Below are positions 8,922 to 17,125 of a stretch of DNA of 64,000 nucleotides, in pieces. How positions within the stretch are numbered: the stretch's first letter is position 1; each line of letters starts with the position of its first letter. The DNA is taken from the NCBI RefSeq assembly GCF_003946645.1, contig NZ_RHOU01000009.1, positions 44,365-108,364 of the forward strand, read 5' to 3'. A program made the translations under genes and the position numbers. Source of the stretch: Lapidilactobacillus wuchangensis. GTDB taxonomy: Bacteria > Bacillota > Bacilli > Lactobacillales > Lactobacillaceae. The notes beneath the pieces were generated by a model. It did not search any database, was not told the DNA's origin, and saw only the letters and a program-made list of their open reading frames with translations.

Positions 8922-10049
8922 TTATTTTTGAAAATCTAAGGCCAATAAGACGACTAAGTTGTTATACGAATAAGTCGCTAAAGTTTTAGGATCACCATAG
9001 CCACCCTTTAACACCGAATTCTCTGTCGTGATCTGTTGCTGTTGCAGGACTTTAAATGCAGCTTTCTTCAAATCCTGCCGGTGACTATTAACCCCAATCA
9101 AATAGGCTAAGCCATAATTGGCTACCGCTTGATTGGTGTCTTTCACCTGACCATCTGCCCGATAATAATTAGCTAAACTTTGTTGTTGCACCTGACTCGT
9201 CAGAAAATCTAAACTCTTCGTTTTGGCGCGGCCGATCTCACTCAAATGCAAAATCGTTAATAATGATTCTGTGGTATTAATGGTCTGACCACCCTCGTAT
9301 TTTTTAGTCTGATAATTATAACGGGTCTGATAAAATGGTAGTTTATGATTCAAGTAGCCCTGTTCAACAAGCGCTAATTGTTGCTGAAGTGTCGTTTGAC
9401 TTTCAAATTGCGCTAACGTCTTTAAGTCGAAATAACAAAGTGTCCCCTTAGTGGCACGTTTCTGCAACTGAGGATCGTAATAATCAACAAGCTGTCCTTG
9501 ATGAACCCCACCTTGTTTGAGCCCCTTAATCAGCCGCTTAATCTCGGCTTGATAAGATTGATTGTGATGACGGGCCTGATATTCGTAAAGACTTCGCAAA
9601 ATTCGTAAATCATCAACTGTCGCATTGACCGCCGACTGTTTGCCCTTGTTGACCCGATAGCTAAATTGATTTTGTTGGCCAAAAAGCTGTTTGGTTTCCC
9701 GATAAAATTCTTGATAGTCACTTTTCGAACCTGTCAAAGCCAAGTGACGTAAGTACAAACCTGACGATTCACTAAGTAATTCATGCCCCGTTGCTAATTC
9801 GCCAACTTGATCACTAACCAAATAATTTGTATAAAAGCCCTCGCGACCACGCAATTTTGTGGTTACAAAATTGGCTAATGTTCGACGCATGACGAGCTGC
9901 TCCTGATTGCTGACTGCAGTAGGAACTTTAATTGTTAACGCTGATTGAGGAACTTCAAACTGGGAGCTGGTTTTGGCAGGTGTTGTTGTTTGCGAACAGC
10001 CCACTAAACTTAAAGTCAAAATAATAATTAAAATTAATTTATGGCGCAC
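8922..10049 (-). CDS. GH8-like lipoprotein (putative EPS hydrolase)
   Basis: I chose the GTG at 10049, which follows AGGTGGG. A longer frame reaches an ATG at 10112 but has no ribosome site. The 375-residue product has a short lipoprotein signal ending LSLVGC, with the lipid-carrying Cys at residue 18. The mature part looks like an (alpha/alpha)6 glycosidase of family 8. LLSESSGLYL places Glu94 where the GH8 catalytic acid stands in SEGQSYG of BcsZ. A following V-D-D-L-R-I-L stretch matches the family's DADLWIA region. BcsZ and Listeria PssZ are GH8 enzymes in c-di-GMP-controlled polysaccharide loci, which supports trimming or release of the polymer at the cell surface. Assignment is by motif memory. 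A loss of activity cannot be excluded. Confidence 0.65.
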   Translation of the reverse strand: MRHKLILIIILTLSLVGCSQTTTPAKTSSQFEVPQSALTIKVPTAVSNQEQLVMRRTLANFVTTKLRGREGFYTNYLVSDQVGELATGHELLSESSGLYLRHLALTGSKSDYQEFYRETKQLFGQQNQFSYRVNKGKQSAVNATVDDLRILRSLYEYQARHHNQSYQAEIKRLIKGLKQGGVHQGQLVDYYDPQLQKRATKGTLCYFDLKTLAQFESQTTLQQQLALVEQGYLNHKLPFYQTRYNYQTKKYEGGQTINTTESLLTILHLSEIGRAKTKSLDFLTSQVQQQSLANYYRADGQVKDTNQAVANYGLAYLIGVNSHRQDLKKAAFKVLQQQQITTENSVLKGGYGDPKTLATYSYNNLVVLLALDFQK

Positions 10050-10251
10050 CGCATCCCACCTACTTTTCCTCAAAAATACTGACTTATCGTTTAAAAAGTG
10101 CTTATTGCTCAATCATTTATTAATTACTTTAGCACAGTTTAACGCATTGTTGAACAATCAGTAAATTGGTCTACTGGCACTTATTAGTCGGTCGAGTTGG
10201 TCTAGTCCATTTATGGCCTAGATAAATTTCTTTGGCATATTGCAAATAACA

Positions 10252-11373
10252 TTAAGCTTGCTGTCGCCCGATTTTAGTTAAAATAGCCTGGCAAATTTTT
10301 TCGGCCGCATGACCATCACCATAAGGATTCTTAGCTTGGGCCATTTGCTGATAAGTAGCTGCATCATTTAAGAGCAGCAACATGGCTGCCCGAACTTTGT
10401 CAGGTTGAGTCCCCACCAATTTCAACGTTCCCGCGGCAACACCTTCCGGCCGTTCAGTGGTGTCCCGTAAAACCAAAACTGGTTTGCCTAACGATGGTGC
10501 TTCCTCTTGAACCCCACCTGAATCTGTCATAATAAAATAAGCTTGCGCAGCTAAATTATGAAAATCAATCACATCTAATGGCTTGATCAAATGAATTCTG
10601 GGATCATTGCCCAAAACATCCTTAGCTAATGTTTGCACAGCGGGATTTAAGTGAACCGGAAATATGATTTCTACATCACTAACTTGATCGACCACTTGGC
10701 GCATCACTTGAAAGACTCGCTTCATTGGCGCCCCCTGATTCTCACGACGATGCATGGTCACTAGGATGATTTTGTGGTGTGGATCTATTCTATCAAGCAC
10801 TTGATGATGATAGTCAGGCCGCACTGTTTGCCGTAATGCATCAATGGCCGTATTGCCAGTGACGAAAATATTTGCTGCTGGATGGTGCTCAGCAAGAAGA
10901 TTGGCGCGGCTTTCATCGGTAGGAGCGAAATATAAATCAGTTAAAACATCAGTCATTTGCCGATTCATTTCTTCAGGATAAGGTGAATATTTCTGCCAAG
11001 TTCGCAAGCCCGCCTCAACGTGTCCCAACTTAGTTTCATGGTAAAACGTCGCTAGACTTGCTGCAAATGAGGTCGTGGTATCACCGTGGACAAGTACCAA
11101 ATCCGGTTTTTCTTTAATAATAATTTCTTCCAGCCCTAGTAAAACGCGACTCGTGATTTGGCCTAAGGTTTGCTGCTGTTGCATAATGTCTAAATCATAA
11201 TCTGGTTGAATCTTAAAGATAGCTAAAACCTGGTCCAGCATTTGGCGATGTTGGGCTGTGACCACTGTTACTTCTTGAAATTCTGAACGCCGCTGTAACT
11301 CACGAACCAGCGGTGCCATTTTGATTGCCTCTGGTCTAGTACCAAACACGGTCATGACTTTAATTGGTTTCAT
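10252..11373 (-). CDS. wecB: UDP-N-acetylglucosamine 2-epimerase (non-hydrolysing)
   Basis: The 373-residue length and sequence are those of WecB/MnaA, which interconverts UDP-GlcNAc and UDP-ManNAc in the cytosol. Visible hallmarks are the N-terminal VFGTRPEAIKMAPL, then VHGDTTTSFA, GHVEAGLRT, TGNTAIDAL, TMHRRENQG and the C-terminal TDSGGVQEEAPSLGKPVLVLR. It is the first gene after a good promoter and is followed at ~200 bases by the EPS genes. It may feed ManNAc into this polymer, or serve wall teichoic acid and share the transcript. The 10050-10251 gap holds no obvious terminator, so read-through is likely. Confidence 0.95.
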   Translation of the reverse strand: MKPIKVMTVFGTRPEAIKMAPLVRELQRRSEFQEVTVVTAQHRQMLDQVLAIFKIQPDYDLDIMQQQQTLGQITSRVLLGLEEIIIKEKPDLVLVHGDTTTSFAASLATFYHETKLGHVEAGLRTWQKYSPYPEEMNRQMTDVLTDLYFAPTDESRANLLAEHHPAANIFVTGNTAIDALRQTVRPDYHHQVLDRIDPHHKIILVTMHRRENQGAPMKRVFQVMRQVVDQVSDVEIIFPVHLNPAVQTLAKDVLGNDPRIHLIKPLDVIDFHNLAAQAYFIMTDSGGVQEEAPSLGKPVLVLRDTTERPEGVAAGTLKLVGTQPDKVRAAMLLLLNDAATYQQMAQAKNPYGDGHAAEKICQAILTKIGRQQA

Positions 11374-11426
11374 CCTAACTTAAACCTCGCTTAATATAAT
11401 TATCACAATTATAACATTTTCTAAAT

Positions 11427-11455
11427 AGTATAATAATCGAATAACAAGTTGTTAA
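11427..11455 (-). promoter_or_regulatory. Promoter of the wecB-EPS operon
   Basis: On the minus strand TTAACA, a 17-base spacer and TATACT lie about 55 bases before the wecB start. The upstream gene is closed by a terminator at 11522-11568, so this is the natural operon promoter. Confidence 0.6.
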
Positions 11456-11521
11456 TCTATTATTTATTGTGTAATTAGCTTAAAAGCAGCATTTCAATTA
11501 TTAGTTTAACTTTAAAGAGTA

Positions 11522-11568
11522 CAAAAAAAGACTAGTGCAGTATTTTTCAACATTATCACGCTAGTCTT
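11522..11568 (-). terminator. Terminator after the secreted hypothetical gene
   Basis: AAGACTAG and CTAGTCTT form an 8-bp stem around a 25-base loop, followed on the minus strand by a run of seven Ts. It starts three bases after the stop codon at 11571. Confidence 0.75.
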
Positions 11569-11570
11569 AC

Positions 11571-12347
11571 TTAAATTTGTTGCGTACCCTTAATCAATTC
11601 AGTCATGCCTTGATTCATCAATCCATCGTCGTGATTCAGTGGCATACTTTTATCAATTCGTTCGCGGGCATAACGACCATCTTTTTGTTTCAAAAAGACA
11701 CCCTTACCTGAAAATACGGGCATGTAAAATGACTGTTCAACACCATTGGTCCCAGCCGGTTCGTGACTGACAATGACTGCCAGCTTTTGATTGATTTGTG
11801 GCAAGGGACAATACGAATATTTTGCCGTCACTAACGCCGATGAATTCATGGCCGCCTTTTCGTCGGCGGAAATGAAATCTTTTGTCAGCAAATGGCCTAA
11901 TAACAAGTCTTTACGAATATTACCGCCAGCAAACAACACCTTGATTGATTTCGGAGACTTTTTTCCCGAGTTTGCCAAAATCCGCTGAACTTTAATTGTT
12001 GCTAAAGTATACGCCGCTACTGTGCTCCCCTGATAAACATAACTTTTTAGCGCGGTGACTTGCCCCACAATCGCCAGATCACCAGTCGCAACCAGCCCGG
12101 CGAAGTCCGCTGGATAATTAATGAATTCAAGTACTCCAGGAATCGGATAAATTTTCTTATAAAAATGTTTTTGATCCGGCTGGCGTTTCTTGGCCGGAGC
12201 TGATTTTTTGACTGAAGCTGCTTTCTTAGTAGTTGTGGCTGGACTTGGTTGCTGAACCAAGCTTAATTGCGTGGTTTTACCAACCAATATAGCGGCTAAT
12301 AAAATAACTGCGACTAGGCCAATTATTTTGAGCTGAGTTTTTTTCAT
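11571..12347 (-). CDS. Secreted or membrane-anchored protein of unknown function
   Basis: The 258-residue protein has one N-terminal hydrophobic segment (about 8-24), which may be an uncleaved anchor or a signal peptide. A Lys/Ala/Pro/Thr-rich linker (about 35-60), typical of a cell-wall-spanning spacer, follows. The rest is an extracellular domain of about 195 residues that I do not recognise. It contains LVATGDLAIVGQVTAL and later KLAVIVSHEP, a pattern seen in small beta-barrel surface domains, but this is weak. It lies five bases after the Nudix gene and ends at a terminator, so the two form a bicistronic unit. No catalytic motif is evident. Confidence 0.7.
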   Translation of the reverse strand: MKKTQLKIIGLVAVILLAAILVGKTTQLSLVQQPSPATTTKKAASVKKSAPAKKRQPDQKHFYKKIYPIPGVLEFINYPADFAGLVATGDLAIVGQVTALKSYVYQGSTVAAYTLATIKVQRILANSGKKSPKSIKVLFAGGNIRKDLLLGHLLTKDFISADEKAAMNSSALVTAKYSYCPLPQINQKLAVIVSHEPAGTNGVEQSFYMPVFSGKGVFLKQKDGRYARERIDKSMPLNHDDGLMNQGMTELIKGTQQI

Positions 12348-12352
12348 CGACT

Positions 12353-12958
12353 TTAATCAACCTCAATTGCGGTTTTGCGGGCCATTAATGTGACCAGCTG
12401 CTCTTTTGTCGTGCGGTTCAGTGATAGGTCAGGCAACTTGTCTAACGCAAAATAGGCAATCTGTTCAGTCTCAATGTTATCCGTAAAATGACCGGCAACC
12501 GGCTGGCAAGCAAAGACAAACTTGTAATATTGAAATGGCTGGGGAATGTCGGTTCTTTTCCCAGTATCGAACACATCAAGTAAGCCCTGGACAGAGACTT
12601 GTAAGCCTGTCTCCTCGCTGACCTCACGAATAATATTCTCCGTCGGCGTGTAGCCAACATCAGCAAAACCACCAGGCAACGACCACTTTTGCGTCGGCTT
12701 ATCCTGAACCATTAAAATCTGCTGGTTTTTAACAATCAAAGCCCGAACATCAACTTTAGGGGTAATGTAACCTTGATCCTGGGTTAAAGCAGCGGTTAAA
12801 TCGGCGACCTGGGTATTTGTCGACGCAGCCATTTGTGCCAGTAAAATTTTCTCCAGTTTCTGATAACGGTCCAATTCAAAGGGCTCCTTAGTATAGTGCA
12901 GGCCACTTTGAATCAGGGCCAGCATTTGTCGCTGACTGTTTAATAAATCTGCTGTCAT
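12353..12958 (-). CDS. Nudix hydrolase with N-terminal helper domain
   Basis: This 201-residue protein has a helical N-terminal domain (1-60) and a Nudix domain. The Nudix box reads GGFADVGYTPTENIIREV then SEETGL. The REVxEExGL core that binds the metal is intact, while the usual upstream Glu position holds Tyr, as in other members of this two-domain subgroup. Such enzymes cleave nucleoside diphosphates linked to another group. ADP-ribose, ADP-sugars or CDP-choline are all possible and the substrate cannot be read here. The ATG follows a GGAGG-type site in the 12960s. It is co-transcribed with the secreted hypothetical gene, but a shared job is not evident. Confidence 0.88.
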   Translation of the reverse strand: MTADLLNSQRQMLALIQSGLHYTKEPFELDRYQKLEKILLAQMAASTNTQVADLTAALTQDQGYITPKVDVRALIVKNQQILMVQDKPTQKWSLPGGFADVGYTPTENIIREVSEETGLQVSVQGLLDVFDTGKRTDIPQPFQYYKFVFACQPVAGHFTDNIETEQIAYFALDKLPDLSLNRTTKEQLVTLMARKTAIEVD

Positions 12959-13092
12959 TGCCTAACCTCCACTGTTAAAGCCGTATTATGAACGGACTAC
13001 TAGCGCTAATCATACCTTCAATACGACCATAATCGGTACTTAGTTCAAATTATTGTTGAACTCTAAAAATTTTAAAAATTATCAAATTGTCA

Positions 13093-13386
13093 TCACTTGA
13101 AATAATCGTCTACGACTTTCTTAATCGCCACCACGCCGTCTTCATAAAATAATTTGGCTGGCACCTTAATTTGCGGTAGTTGGCGCTGATCGACAAACGG
13201 TGTGCTAGGATCAGGAACCACTAAAGCGTCCAAATCCTGGGCCACATCCCACTTGAAATAAATCTGATAGTCACTGTCGAAAACTTCGTGTAATCGTTGT
13301 TCCAATTTTTTAGAAGACATGACCCCGTTAAAATACGTATAACTGGCCGCCTGACTATTGTAGAGCACAAAAGCAATCTTCTTCAT
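13093..13386 (-). CDS. Small hypothetical protein, possibly PTS IIB-like fold
   Basis: A 97-residue cytosolic protein. It begins MKKIAFVLYNSQAASYTYFNG with a Rossmann-like first strand, and a GGGAGTG-type ribosome site precedes the ATG. It has a central DLDALVVPDPSTPF segment and ends in a basic helix. No active-site Cys is seen at the usual PTS IIB position, so that relation is only a guess from the alternating strand-helix pattern. It stands alone between the Nudix gene and tetR, with gaps of 134 and 204 bases that show no clear hairpin. Confidence 0.6.
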   Translation of the reverse strand: MKKIAFVLYNSQAASYTYFNGVMSSKKLEQRLHEVFDSDYQIYFKWDVAQDLDALVVPDPSTPFVDQRQLPQIKVPAKLFYEDGVVAIKKVVDDYFK

Positions 13387-13590
13387 AAACCAGACACTCC
13401 CTTGATCATTTTTCTGACATTCTGCGAATTATCTCGAGGTGATCACTAATCATTATCTAAAGCCAATGCCGCAAATTTTTCTGAAAATAATGCTGTTGAC
13501 CGAAATTTATTTCGCGAAATAATTCAGCAGTTCACAATCAGTATAGTGCCTTGTGAGCGGTAATTCAATCCGTTTTTTTATAGTGATTGC

Positions 13591-14148
13591 CTAAATGATT
13601 ACTGCCTTAAAAGTTGCCGTTTGTAACGCCGCAATTAATTCATGCAAATCATGCAACGTGTCTTGCTGGTCATCAAGCAGCCATTCCCGCCAGATTTCAT
13701 AAATTCCGGCGCTCATGAAGCCGATCCAATAACCCCGTTTGGCCGCTGGCACCTGTTGCAATGACGAATCGCTTTCATAGAAACGCTGCATGTTAGCGAA
13801 GAAAATTTGCCGAATAATTGGTTCGTAATGCCGTTGAATCGACAATTTCAACGCCGGGCCAAATTCTTCGAGATATTCGCTTAAACGCTGCAACTTCTCC
13901 ACTGGGGCAACATGATTCAATACCTCATCGAAAATCTGACGAATCTCCGGCTCAAAATAAGCCACTAACACATCGTTCAGGGTTTCAAAGTTCCGATAAA
14001 AGGCCATCCGACTCACCCCAGCTCGGCTCACTAACTGGGAGATTTTAATATCAGGCAAATCAGTTGTTTGTAATAACTGCAATAAGGCGGTGGTCAAATA
14101 CTCCTGAGAATCCTGCTTAATTTGTTGCGCGTGTTTGGTTGCTGCCAT
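13591..14148 (-). CDS. TetR-family transcriptional regulator
   Basis: This 185-residue protein has a classic TetR N-terminus. Helix-turn-helix residues run from about 28 to 60 (IKISQLVSRAGVSRMAFYRNF) and the linker to the ligand domain is normal. The C-terminal domain (about 65-180) is all helical and variable, so the inducer cannot be told. It is divergent from the SDR gene starting at 14264, with a 115-base shared regulatory region that contains palindromes. By family habit it probably represses that gene and itself. Confidence 0.9.
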   Translation of the reverse strand: MAATKHAQQIKQDSQEYLTTALLQLLQTTDLPDIKISQLVSRAGVSRMAFYRNFETLNDVLVAYFEPEIRQIFDEVLNHVAPVEKLQRLSEYLEEFGPALKLSIQRHYEPIIRQIFFANMQRFYESDSSLQQVPAAKRGYWIGFMSAGIYEIWREWLLDDQQDTLHDLHELIAALQTATFKAVII

Positions 14149-14163
14149 AACAATTTCTCCATT

Positions 14164-14250
14164 CTGTCACAGATGCGCTGTTTTCGCTTGCATCCCTTGT
14201 TCCAGCATTGTACGATATTCTCACTTGCGTTACAAGTATAACATCTGTCA
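14164..14250. promoter_or_regulatory. Shared operator region between tetR and the SDR gene
   Basis: Two kinds of symmetry are visible. ACTTG-N5-CAAGT at 14223-14237 is a 15-base palindrome. ACAGATG at 14169-14175 is the inverse of CATCTGT at 14242-14248, placing inverted half-sites about 66 bases apart near each gene start. CTGT-C-ACAG at 14164-14172 is a further short palindrome. Any of these could be the TetR operator. The assignment to this regulator is inference. Confidence 0.45.
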
Positions 14251-14263
14251 GGAGAATAAAATT

Positions 14264-15307
14264 ATGAATAACAATCAAAAATTAGTCGTCGTTACTGGTG
14301 GCACAGGTTTTATCGCCAGCCATATTATTAGCCAACTTTTACAACAAAATTATCGGGTCCGCACCACGGTTCGCTCCCTTGCGAAAACTGACCTGGTCAA
14401 AACCATGCTGACTAACAGCGGCATTACCGACTTTACCAACTTAGAATTCGTACCAGCCGATCTCAACGCTGATGCGCACTGGGATCAGGTCATGAACGGC
14501 GCGACTTATGTCATGAGTGTGGCTTCATCAACCCCCACTGGCGAATTTGCCGATGCCGACGCAATGACTGCCACGGCTGTTAATGGCGTCCTCCGTGTGT
14601 TAAAATTTGCTCGAGATGCTCAAGTGAAACGCGTGGTCTTAACTTCAGCCTATGGTGCTGTCGGTATGGGCCACGACAATTCTCGAACAGCACCCTTCAC
14701 CGAAAAAGATTGGACCAATTTGGACGCCGCTAATTTGGATCCCTACCAACGATCAAAAACCATGGCTGAACAGGCGGCTTGGCACTTTATCGAAACTGAA
14801 GGTCAAGGCATGGAAATGGCTGCCATCAATCCGGTTGGCGTAATGGGCCCAGTTCTAGCCAGCGACTATTCTCACTCTAACCGCCAAATTCAAGAATTAT
14901 TAAGTGGCAAAGTGCCGGCTGTCCCTAAAATCAAGTCAGGTTATATTGATGTTCGCGATGTGGCCAGCCTCCACCTACTCGCCATGACCACACCGCAAGC
15001 TGCTGGTGAACGTTTCTTGGCCACCACTGGTGAAACTTTGTCGATGCTAGACGTCGCTAATATTTTACGGACCGCCTTTCCCAACTATGCGAAGAATTTA
15101 CCGCGTAAAACCATTCCCAACTTTGTCTTAAAGATTGCCGCTAAATTCAATCCCTCATTAAAGATGTTAGCCACATTGACTGGTAATTTCGCGGATACCA
15201 GCAATAAGCAGGCCGTTAAAATGCTAGGTTGGCAACCGCGCTCAGCTAAAACGGCCATTATTGCTACTGCCCAATCAATGATTGATTTAGGGATTGTCAC
15301 TAAATAA
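14264..15307 (+). CDS. NAD(P)-dependent extended SDR (dihydroflavonol reductase-like)
   Basis: I start at the ATG at 14264 because CAGGAG precedes it by about 10 bases. An upstream in-frame ATG at 14135 would run through the promoter. The 347-residue product opens with the cofactor motif VVTGGTGFIASHI (TGxxGxxA/G). The catalytic Tyr-Lys appears as DPYQRSKTMAEQAAW (YxxxK) about residue 165. This matches the dihydroflavonol-4-reductase/cinnamyl-alcohol-dehydrogenase-like group, which in lactic acid bacteria often reduces small aldehydes or ketones. It is the likely target of the divergent TetR regulator, which would suggest induction by a toxic carbonyl or phenolic compound (inference). Repeat copy A lies directly downstream. 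Confidence 0.9.
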   Translation: MNNNQKLVVVTGGTGFIASHIISQLLQQNYRVRTTVRSLAKTDLVKTMLTNSGITDFTNLEFVPADLNADAHWDQVMNGATYVMSVASSTPTGEFADADAMTATAVNGVLRVLKFARDAQVKRVVLTSAYGAVGMGHDNSRTAPFTEKDWTNLDAANLDPYQRSKTMAEQAAWHFIETEGQGMEMAAINPVGVMGPVLASDYSHSNRQIQELLSGKVPAVPKIKSGYIDVRDVASLHLLAMTTPQAAGERFLATTGETLSMLDVANILRTAFPNYAKNLPRKTIPNFVLKIAAKFNPSLKMLATLTGNFADTSNKQAVKMLGWQPRSAKTAIIATAQSMIDLGIVTK

Positions 15308-15349
15308 GGCACCCATTTCTAATACCGTACAACCTGATCCGCCGAATAA

Positions 15350-15532
15350 ACAGAATAGCGCCTGACTCCATTGCGGGCTTGCTGGTTGTGGAACGCGGCC
15401 GGCATTGATTTGAGCTTATTGCGTTAGCAATAAGCTCAAATACAAGCCTTATTCTAAGCGATAAATCGCTAAGAATAATTTGGCGGCTGACGACAAGATC
15501 CCTCCATTCCGTCTGGAGTTGACTTGGTGCAT
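15350..15532 (+). repeat. Structured intergenic repeat, copy A
   Basis: One of eight related copies in this window. Reading plus: a conserved GGAACGCGGCCGGC block, hairpin TTGAGCTTATTGC/GCAATAAGCTCAA (13 bp perfect, loop GTTA), hairpin TTATTCTAAGCGA/TCGCTAAGAATAA with one internal mismatch, then TTTGGCGGCTGAC and a CTCCA/TGGAG mini-hairpin at the end. The 373-base gap 15308-15680 contains nothing else recognisable apart from an AT-rich lead-in to the next gene. Confidence 0.9.
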
Positions 15533-15680
15533 TTCATATTAGTTCGCAGTTAAGGCAATGACGGCGGGATTAGTCAAATTGAGTCTATTGTCAACAAGAA
15601 CAAACAATACGTTTTAAATATCTTTGTACACTGCATATTTGAGAAGTTAAAAATCTATTCAAATAAGGAAGTCTTTAATC

Positions 15681-16319
15681 ATGAAAATTGCAATTATTGG
15701 TGCTACCGGGAAATCTGGTCAGAAAATTCTCGCGGAAGCAATCGCTCGCGGCTTGGATGTCACGGCCATTGTCCGTAGTCCTGCCAAGTTAACGGCTAAG
15801 GTACCGGTTATTCAGCGGGAAGTGCTACAAATTACTGCGACTGATTTGGCCCCTTTTGCCGTGATTATCAGTGCTTTTGGCAATTCTGATGGTCATAATC
15901 GGCAAGAGCACGTCCAAGTCATGCAGCATTATGTCGAGATTCTGAAAAACATGCATAAACGCTTACTGACTGTTGGTGCGGCTAGTTATTTATTTACTAA
16001 TGACCAAAAAACAAAGAAGTTTTACGACACGCCGATGATGCGATTGTCAGGATTACGGGCGGGTTCCTTAGTTTTGGAAACGGCCTACACCACCTTACGT
16101 GATCAGGCAATTGGCTTTAACTGGACTGTCGTGGCACCCGCAGTGACTTACAGTTTCGACCGGCCAGCAACTGGCCACTACCATACCGGCGCCGAAGTCA
16201 TACAAAAAAACGCCGCTGGCAAATCAATCGTCTCCTATGCCGACTTTGCCGCAGCGCTGCTTGACGAGGTACAAGCACCACAATATCTCAATCAATTAAT
16301 GAGTGTTTCCGAAGATTAA
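15681..16319 (+). CDS. NAD(P)-binding SDR-like protein (YwnB/BVR-B type)
   Basis: A 212-residue atypical short-chain protein that starts MKIAIIGATGKSGQKI, the GxxGxxG dinucleotide site of the NmrA/biliverdin reductase B-like group. RSPAKL after strand 2 would contact the NADP phosphate. There is no YxxxK catalytic pair, as usual for this group, so it may be a reductase or a redox sensor. AAGGAAG stands before the ATG. A symmetric terminator closes the gene. It follows another SDR, but repeat A and 370 bases separate them, so they need not be co-regulated. Confidence 0.85.
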   Translation: MKIAIIGATGKSGQKILAEAIARGLDVTAIVRSPAKLTAKVPVIQREVLQITATDLAPFAVIISAFGNSDGHNRQEHVQVMQHYVEILKNMHKRLLTVGAASYLFTNDQKTKKFYDTPMMRLSGLRAGSLVLETAYTTLRDQAIGFNWTVVAPAVTYSFDRPATGHYHTGAEVIQKNAAGKSIVSYADFAAALLDEVQAPQYLNQLMSVSED

Positions 16320-16330
16320 TATAGAAAAAT

Positions 16331-16370
16331 AAGTCACTAAAGCCAATCTCCAACTTGGTTTTAGTGGCTT
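16331..16370. terminator. Bidirectional terminator between SDR and vanZ
   Basis: AAGTCACTAAAGCCAA pairs with TTGGTTTTAGTGGCTT with only two mismatched or wobble positions, giving a 16-bp stem with an 8-base loop. It lies 11 bases after one stop and 13 bases before the other, between convergent genes. Confidence 0.85.
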
Positions 16371-16383
16371 ATTTAATCGACCA

Positions 16384-16959
16384 TTACTGTTCAATCACCT
16401 TTGCTTTAATCAAAATTTTTTGACAAACCGCAAAAGCGCAATAGCCTAGCATTGCGCCCAAAGTATTTAACAGCAAATCATTAATATCGCAAATGCGGTT
16501 ACCTAAATAGAAATAACTCATGACCAGTTGCAACAACTCAATTGTCAGGCTAACGGCAAAACCCAGCCCCAGACTCCGCAGCAAGTTGGCAAATTTTGGA
16601 TTTATAGCCGCACTGAGAAAAGTTAACGGCGCTAACATGATCAGATTACCAAGGATTTGTTTTGGCAAATAGGTCAAAAGCTGCGTAACGTCAAAATTAG
16701 TCACCCAGGCTTGCTGACCAAAGCCATTCTGATAAACCGCGTCGCCGCGAGGAAAAATATGCACCGGAAAAAGCGTCACGCTAATCAATAAATATAAATA
16801 AACGCTCAATAAGATCAGCAATATCAATTTGAAAATATGTCTTGCTTTGATTTGCTTGATTGTTTGAATAATCAAAAAAATCAGAAATATCGGTAATAAA
16901 ACAGTCGCATTCATCAATAATGTTGCCGAAAGCCTTTGTCCATCAATTATTACACCCAA
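16384..16959 (-). CDS. VanZ-family membrane protein
   Basis: This 191-residue protein has five or so membrane helices. The VanZ signature is near the C-terminus: an E-L-L-Q-L segment, then R-x-x-D-x-N-D-L-L-x-N-T-L-G-A-x-L-G. Family members such as enterococcal VanZ give low-level teicoplanin resistance, and many others have no known job. An Asn-Gly-rich outside loop precedes the NFDVTQLLTYLP segment. It is a single gene ending at the shared terminator. No neighbour hints at a specific role, so I give only the family. Confidence 0.88.
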   Translation of the reverse strand: MGVIIDGQRLSATLLMNATVLLPIFLIFLIIQTIKQIKARHIFKLILLILLSVYLYLLISVTLFPVHIFPRGDAVYQNGFGQQAWVTNFDVTQLLTYLPKQILGNLIMLAPLTFLSAAINPKFANLLRSLGLGFAVSLTIELLQLVMSYFYLGNRICDINDLLLNTLGAMLGYCAFAVCQKILIKAKVIEQ

Positions 16960-17085
16960 TTTTAATCCTCATTAATTAAGACTTATCAAGCCGCATAGTT
17001 CAATAGTACACTATTGGAAGCAATTATCAAATCATGATTTTAAATCCACAATTAATTTTTAAAATAGCCCTTGAAATTCCGCCTA

Positions 17086-17118
17086 CAAAAAAACAATCAC
17101 CATTATTAGTGATTGTTT
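17086..17118 (-). terminator. Terminator after dus
   Basis: AAACAATCAC and GTGATTGTTT form a perfect 10-bp stem around an 8-base loop, followed on the minus strand by Ts. It begins 8 bases after the dus stop. Confidence 0.85.
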
Positions 17119-17125
17119 CAAGCTT

